Assembly (NCBI RefSeq): GCF_014656475.1
Contig: NZ_BNCM01000015.1
Coordinates: 1 to 64,000 of the forward strand
From: Sinomonas cellulolyticus
GTDB lineage: Bacteria > Actinomycetota > Actinomycetes > Actinomycetales > Micrococcaceae
Length of the DNA stretch: 64,000 bases
Direction of reading: 5' to 3'
This document shows, piece by piece, positions 60,019-64,000 of the stretch (the first letter of the stretch is position 1; each line of letters begins with the position of its first letter). The position numbers were made by a program, and so were the translations under genes. The notes under the pieces were generated by a model that worked only from the letters and a program-made list of their open reading frames with translations, searched no databases and had not been told where the DNA came from.

Positions 60019-61440
60019 TCAGGAGATGGCCCCGAGAACCTCGTTGAACGCCTCCGAGGAGGACGGGTGGGTGTACATGCGGTCCCGCAGCGCCGTGTAC
60101 GGCAGCCCATGGTCCATGGCGAACGAGATGAGGTTGATGACCTCCTGCGAGTCGACGCAGAAGAGCGTCGTGCCGAGAATTGTCCCGCTCTTCTTGTCCA
60201 CGACCACCTTGATGAGCCCGCGGGGATCGCGGACCGTCTTGGGCCGGGGCATCGCGGCGATCTTCGCGACCTCCTTGGACGCCACGCCGACGTCCCACCC
60301 GCGCTCGGCGGCCTGCTCGCGTGCCTGCTCCTCGGTGAGGCCCACCCGGGAGAACGGCGGCGTCACGAACGTGGTCGTCGGGATCGTCGTGCGGTCGGTG
60401 GTGGTGCGGTGGGGACCGCCCAGGACCTGCGCGAGGACGATCCTGTGGTCGTCGAGGGAGACGTAGGTGTGCTGCGGGCCGCCGTTCACGTCGCCGAGCG
60501 CCCACACGTCCGGTGCCGTCGTGCGGAGGTACTCGTCGACGACGACGGCGCCGCGCCCGTCTATTTCCACGCCTGCCTTGTCGAGGCCGAGGCCCTCGGT
60601 CGCGGGCGCGCGTCCCAAGGCGAGCAGCACGGCGTCCGCCTCCACCGTCGCGAGCTGCCCGGACGCGGAGGCGATCCTCACGCGCAGAGGCGACGGAGCG
60701 CCGTCGTGCGTCGCGGCGCCGCCCTCCGCGCCGGCCACGCGGGCTCCCTGGAGGAACCGCACGCCGTCGCCGGCGAGGACTGATGCGACGGCCTCCGCGA
60801 CGTCGCGGTCCTCATGCCGCAGCGGGATGGGGGAGCGGTCCACCATGGTCACCTCGGAGCCGAACCCGGCGTACATCGAGGCGAACTCGTAGGCAATGTA
60901 CCCGCCTCCGACGATCAGGAGCCTGCGCGGCAGGTTCCTCTCGGAGATGAGGTCCGTGGACACGTGGACGCGCGGGTCCAGGACCTGGCCACCCTCGGAC
61001 AGGCCCGGGAGGTCGGGGACAACGGGCAGGGACCCCGTACTGATGTAGAAGCGCTCTGCGGTGAGCTCCTTCTCCTCGGAGCCGGCCGTGAGGCGCACGC
61101 GCTTGGGACCGACGAACTCGGCGCGGGCCGTGATCGCGGTGACGCTGTCGATGGAGTCGAGCATCGAGAAGTTGGTGCTGCGCAGGGCCGCGGTGAGCTC
61201 ATCCTTGCGTTCGATCGAGTCGGTGTAGTGCGCGGCGTCGCCGCCGTCGTGGCTGAGGTGGGAGGCGTACACGAGGGCCTTGGTCGGCACGCAGCCGATG
61301 TTGATGCACGTCCCGCCGTACATGGCCTCGGACTGCTCGACCATCGCGACGCGTCGTCCCGCCCGGCCGAGGACCCCGGCGAGCGTCTTGCCGCCCTTGC
61401 CCCAGCCGATGAACACGTCGTCGAACTCGAGTACATCCAT
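60019..61440 (-). CDS. RclA-like flavoprotein disulfide oxidoreductase
   Basis: A 473-residue pyridine-nucleotide-disulfide oxidoreductase. GWGKGGKTLAG at residues 12-22 and MYGGTCINIGCVPTKALV give the redox pair C45/C50. These match E. coli RclA (recalled: GFGKAGKTLA, MYGGTCINIGCIPTK) better than dihydrolipoamide or mercuric reductases. YISLDDYRIV-type text (YVSLDDHRIV) and the C-terminal FTHPS-like MYTHPSSSEAFNEVLG also match. RclA reduces copper and protects against hypochlorous acid; a mycothione-related role is an alternative in actinobacteria. The ATG at 61440 has only GGTGG/AAGGAAAC upstream. It may be cotranscribed with the PNPOx-like gene 55 bp downstream. Confidence 0.84.
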   Translation of the reverse strand: MDVLEFDDVFIGWGKGGKTLAGVLGRAGRRVAMVEQSEAMYGGTCINIGCVPTKALVYASHLSHDGGDAAHYTDSIERKDELTAALRSTNFSMLDSIDSVTAITARAEFVGPKRVRLTAGSEEKELTAERFYISTGSLPVVPDLPGLSEGGQVLDPRVHVSTDLISERNLPRRLLIVGGGYIAYEFASMYAGFGSEVTMVDRSPIPLRHEDRDVAEAVASVLAGDGVRFLQGARVAGAEGGAATHDGAPSPLRVRIASASGQLATVEADAVLLALGRAPATEGLGLDKAGVEIDGRGAVVVDEYLRTTAPDVWALGDVNGGPQHTYVSLDDHRIVLAQVLGGPHRTTTDRTTIPTTTFVTPPFSRVGLTEEQAREQAAERGWDVGVASKEVAKIAAMPRPKTVRDPRGLIKVVVDKKSGTILGTTLFCVDSQEVINLISFAMDHGLPYTALRDRMYTHPSSSEAFNEVLGAIS

Positions 61441-61589
61441 GGATGCCACCGTTTCCTTGAGGAGGTGATTCCATCCTAGCGACGCACTGGGACACTTCTG
61501 GACCCGTTCCCGGTGACTCCCTTTACCGCGATTAAACATCCGCGACACCGCGCTGCAAGGTCCTCTCCGTAGGCTCGGAGGTACCGGCG

Positions 61590-61630
61590 GGGTGGCGCCG
61601 GCGGGGCACGAAGCGCCCCGGGCGCCACCC
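61590..61630. repeat. Nested inverted repeat before the thioesterase gene
   Basis: Outer arms GGGTGGCGCC (61590-61599) and GGCGCCACCC (61621-61630) are perfect. An inner CGGGGC/GCCCCG stem is nested inside. It lies 28 bp before the thioesterase start, in the 217-bp divergent gap. It may be a 5'-leader structure; no promoter was recognised with confidence. Confidence 0.5.
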
Positions 61631-61657
61631 GCGGCAGGTCTGTGGTAGACCCGTGGA

Positions 61658-62170
61658 GTGAGCACAGAGAGCAGGGCAGGCGAAGCGCCCGCGGCAGCGC
61701 ACGACGGCGCGCGGCGGCTGCGCGTCAGTGTGCCGATGCGCTGGGGCGACATGGATGCGTACGGGCACGTGAACAACGTCCAGATCGTGCGCATGCTCGA
61801 GGAGGCGAGGATCGCCGCCTTCGGGCCTCCGGGCGGGACTGGCGCGGCCGGCGTCGAACCCCCGGTGGCGCTGTTCTCGGCCGTTCCGGACGGCATGCTC
61901 GCGCTCGTCGTGGAGCACCGCGTGCGGTATGTGCGTCCGCTCGACTACCGCAACGTGCCGGCAAAGGTCGACGTGTGGGTGAGCGGCCTCAAGGCCGCGG
62001 CCCTCACCCTCGACTACGTGGTCCACGACCCGGTGGACGGCTACGAATGCGTGCGGGCAACCACCCAGCTCGCCTTCGTGGACGAGCGCTCCGGGCGCCT
62101 CGTCCGGCTCACCGACGAGCAGCGCTCGCGGCTCGCGCCCTACGTCGGACCGGGGCTTTTCTCCAGGTAG
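61658..62170 (+). CDS. Acyl-CoA thioesterase, 4HBT hot-dog fold
   Basis: A 170-residue single hot-dog domain. MRWGDMDAYGHVNNVQIVRMLEEARIAAF (about residues 27-55) carries the catalytic Asp and the conserved HVNN of 4-hydroxybenzoyl-CoA-type thioesterases. The rest is the expected beta-sheet (EHRVRYVRPLDYRNVPAKVD). It hydrolyses an acyl-CoA in the cytoplasm; chain specificity is unknown. The GTG at 61658 lacks a strong ribosome site (GTAGACCC). It is monocistronic and divergent from the RclA-like gene. Confidence 0.87.
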   Translation: MSTESRAGEAPAAAHDGARRLRVSVPMRWGDMDAYGHVNNVQIVRMLEEARIAAFGPPGGTGAAGVEPPVALFSAVPDGMLALVVEHRVRYVRPLDYRNVPAKVDVWVSGLKAAALTLDYVVHDPVDGYECVRATTQLAFVDERSGRLVRLTDEQRSRLAPYVGPGLFSR

Positions 62171-62377
62171 GCGTGAGCGCCGTCTCCGACTGTGAGGCGG
62201 CACGCGCCCGTCGTGTGCCGGTAACCTCGTGTCAACCGGCAACGGGCAGAATGGACCGGTGGGATGTCCGGCGCGTCACACTCGGTCACCGAGAAGACGA
62301 CCCGGCGAGTAACGGGCAAGCATGGACTGGGGCCGCAGGCTTGGCCCGGCTGAGAACGCAAGGAACAAGGGGTTGCA

Positions 62378-63211
62378 ATGGCGAAGAACGCGAACACGGC
62401 AGAGAAGCTTGACCTCCGCCTCAAGGCGGTACTGGACGGGCTTGCTGGTGCAGCCCTGTCGGGGGAGACCGTGGATGCGCGCGCCGTCCTGACCGCCGCC
62501 GTGGACGCCGTGCCCTTCGACGAGCACGAGGCCTTCCTGCTCTCGGGCGGCATTCCCCGCGGGCACAAGGCCCTCACCACGGCCACGGCAAAGCTCGTCA
62601 AGGCCGGATGGATGGTCAAGGGCCGGTCCGGCTGGGCGATCACGGAAGAGGGGCTGCGCGCCACGGTGGCCTTCCCGACCGCGCAGGCGCTCGCCGAGGC
62701 CCTCGCGGCCGGCACCCCGGTGCCGGAGGGAACTCCGGTGCCGACCGAGCCCCCCGCCCAGAAGAAGACCCGCAAGGCGCCGGCGAAGAAGAAGGCTGCC
62801 GCGCAGCCGGTCGAGGCAGCCGAACCCGTGGTGGCGGAGGCGGCAGCGACCGAGACGTCACCGGGAGATTCGGCGGAGGCCGACTCCACGGCCCCCGGCG
62901 CCGTCGACCTGGGCCAGCCGGACAGCGTTGCGATTGCCGGCGACTTCGCGCAGCACCTCGGCGCCCACGACGACTGGGAGCCGCGGCCCGACGCGGTGCA
63001 GATGGGCCTCGATGCCACCTCGCGCCGCTGGGTCCGCACGGTCGACCTCCCCGCTGGCCACTACGCGTTCAAGATCGCGATCAACCGCTCGTGGGACGAG
63101 AACTACGGCGCGTTCGGCACCTTCAACGGTGCGAACCACGAGCTCGTGCACGACGGCGGTACGGTCACCATCGCGTACGACCACGACACCAAGGATGTGG
63201 CTTTCTCCTGA
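62378..63211 (+). CDS. Winged-helix protein fused to a pullulanase-type X25 domain
   Basis: A 277-residue protein with no signal peptide. Residues about 10-100 are helical and end in a winged-helix-like segment (ALTTATAKLVKAGWMVKGRS, GWAITEEGLRAT). Residues about 110-180 are an Ala/Pro/Lys-rich linker with KKKAAA and KKTRKAPAKKK, histone-like in composition. Residues 182-275 match the X25 module of amylopullulanases (VAIAGDFAQHLGAHDDWEP, LPAGHYAFKIAINRSWDENYG). DNA binding plus an alpha-glucan-binding module suggests a glycogen- or starch-linked regulator or storage factor, but this is inference. The ATG at 62378 follows AAGGGG. A tandem repeat lies just downstream. Confidence 0.78.
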   Translation: MAKNANTAEKLDLRLKAVLDGLAGAALSGETVDARAVLTAAVDAVPFDEHEAFLLSGGIPRGHKALTTATAKLVKAGWMVKGRSGWAITEEGLRATVAFPTAQALAEALAAGTPVPEGTPVPTEPPAQKKTRKAPAKKKAAAQPVEAAEPVVAEAAATETSPGDSAEADSTAPGAVDLGQPDSVAIAGDFAQHLGAHDDWEPRPDAVQMGLDATSRRWVRTVDLPAGHYAFKIAINRSWDENYGAFGTFNGANHELVHDGGTVTIAYDHDTKDVAFS

Positions 63212-63226
63212 CGGGCTGCGCTGACT

Positions 63227-63311
63227 GACTGGAAGCGCTGGCCGACTGGAAGCGCTGGCCGACTGGAAGCGCTGGCCGACTGGAAGCGCTGACTGACTGG
63301 AAGCGCTGGCA
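63227..63311. repeat. 17-bp tandem repeat, about five copies
   Basis: The unit GACTGGAAGCGCTGGCC occurs at 63227, 63244 and 63261, then GACTGGAAGCGCT at 63278 with a diverged end, and again at 63295-63311. It starts 16 bp after the X25-domain gene. Each unit contains AGCGCT. The remaining gap to 63477 shows no gene. Confidence 0.85.
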
Positions 63312-63477
63312 GGCCAGGTGAGCTGAGGGGCAATCGGCGGGCCTACGCCCGCTGGCTGCCCCTCAGCCATGCCCGCGCCTGTCCACCCGCACCTGTCCAC
63401 ATAGCGGTGGCGGGGACGGGAGATGTCGGCGCGGTGGCCTACGGTGAATCAGTAGGCCAACCGTTGAGGGGGAACAC

Positions 63478-64000
63478 GTGATGCTGCAGCGGTCGTCCCG
63501 CGCGTACAGACGCCGGCGTGGGCGGTCCGGGGGAGTGGGGATCGTCGCGGTCGCGGGTCTCGCGGCCCTCACACTCGGGTGGCTAGTCGGGCTGATCCGT
63601 GTGCCGGGCATCGAGTCGCCGCTTCCCGCCGCGCAGGCAGGGATCGGTGGTGTCCCGTCGGCCCGGCTCGAGGCCGCGAAGGCCTCGCTCGCCTCGATCC
63701 CGGTCAAGGGCCGCGCGCCCAAGACCGGCTATGCGCGCACCCAGTTCGGGCAGGCGTGGGCGGACACGGACAGGAACGGGTGCGATACCCGCAACGACAT
63801 CCTCGCCAGGGACCTCGCCGATCCCGCCTTCAAGCCAGGCACGGGGGACTGTGTAGTCCTCTCCGGAACCCTCCACGACCCGTACACGGGCAAGACCATC
63901 GACTTCCAGCGCGGCGGACGGTCCGCCGACGTCCAGATTGACCACGTGGTGCCGCTCTCCGATGCCTGGCAGAAGGGCGCGCAGCAGTGGACCGCGCAGA
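63478..64000 (+). CDS. HNH-family endonuclease (DUF1524/GmrSD C-terminal-like), secreted or membrane-anchored, partial
   Basis: The gene runs off the window; 174 residues are visible. The N-terminus is basic (SSRAYRRRRGRS), then a hydrophobic segment (about residues 21-40: VGIVAVAGLAALTLGWLVGL) serves as signal anchor. After a linker come TDRNGCDTRNDILARDL, CVVLSGTLHDPYTG and VQIDHVVPLSDAWQKGAQQW, the characteristic start of the exported HNH family in actinobacteria, including the DHVV metal-binding region. The rest, with the HNH Asn/His, lies beyond the edge. The GTG at 63478 follows GAGGGGG; the next codon ATG is an alternative start. Confidence 0.85.
   Translation, partial: MMLQRSSRAYRRRRGRSGGVGIVAVAGLAALTLGWLVGLIRVPGIESPLPAAQAGIGGVPSARLEAAKASLASIPVKGRAPKTGYARTQFGQAWADTDRNGCDTRNDILARDLADPAFKPGTGDCVVLSGTLHDPYTGKTIDFQRGGRSADVQIDHVVPLSDAWQKGAQQWTAQ

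Noticed and set aside
63227..63311. CRISPR array
   Set aside because: The repeats are directly tandem with no unique spacers and only 17 bp long; no cas genes are present.
1..64000. A prophage, integrative element or tRNA-bounded island
   Set aside because: No integrase, phage structural genes, tRNA, flanking direct repeats or marked composition break was seen.

Overview
The window looks like chromosome from a very GC-rich actinobacterium. GTG starts are common, promoters have weak -35 boxes, Tat and lipoprotein signals occur, and gene content (a large inositol locus, heterodimeric ABC exporter, class I P450 system) resembles Micrococcaceae such as Arthrobacter or Sinomonas. The assignment is inference from gene style, not a match. 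No rRNA, tRNA, CRISPR array, insertion sequence, prophage or replication origin was found.

Region 1 (1-23208) is a polyol/inositol catabolic superlocus. It opens with the 3' end of iolA, then an inosose-dehydratase-like TIM barrel, iolG, an IolH-like TIM barrel, an unrelated lipoprotein, iolB, a GntR/UTRA regulator, and a divergent ABC importer (binding lipoprotein, permease, single-domain ATPase). Three further operons built around Gfo/Idh/MocA dehydrogenases follow (10031, 13264, 16729), interleaved with two LacI-type repressors. After an unlinked stretch (HhH-GPD protein, amino-acid permease) comes a third LacI repressor and a sixth dehydrogenase (22150). Promoters of several of these units share a TTGnCAGGACAAA box, and the LacI-linked ones carry perfect CpG-centred palindromes. 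This suggests one global inositol-type repressor layered over local repressors. One dehydrogenase (16729-17855) is frameshifted.

Region 2 (23287-47837) is mixed. It holds a Tat-exported PHP phosphoesterase, a LOG-like protein, an MHS-family transporter, a metallo-beta-lactamase-fold hydrolase with a divergent LysR regulator, a membrane-anchored metzincin-like protease, a ferritin-domain VIT1/CCC1 transporter, an XRE-cupin regulator, an AbiEi/DUF559-like protein, a large APC permease and two paralogous lipoproteins. These are followed by a ureohydrolase plus thiamine-diphosphate enzyme operon, a MarR regulator with a DHA2 efflux pump bearing a coiled-coil tail, and a heterodimeric ABC exporter.

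Region 3 (47887-61440, almost all minus strand) is a catabolic block for an unidentified, probably alicyclic or steroid/terpenoid-like substrate. It contains two KstD-like flavoproteins, a Dabb protein, an MHS permease, two SDR dehydrogenases, two IclR regulators and a complete P450-reductase-ferredoxin chain. A PNPOx-like flavoprotein and an RclA-like disulfide oxidoreductase flank it. The right end has a hot-dog thioesterase, a winged-helix protein fused to a pullulanase-type X25 domain, a 17-bp tandem repeat and the start of a secreted or membrane-anchored HNH-family endonuclease cut by the window edge.
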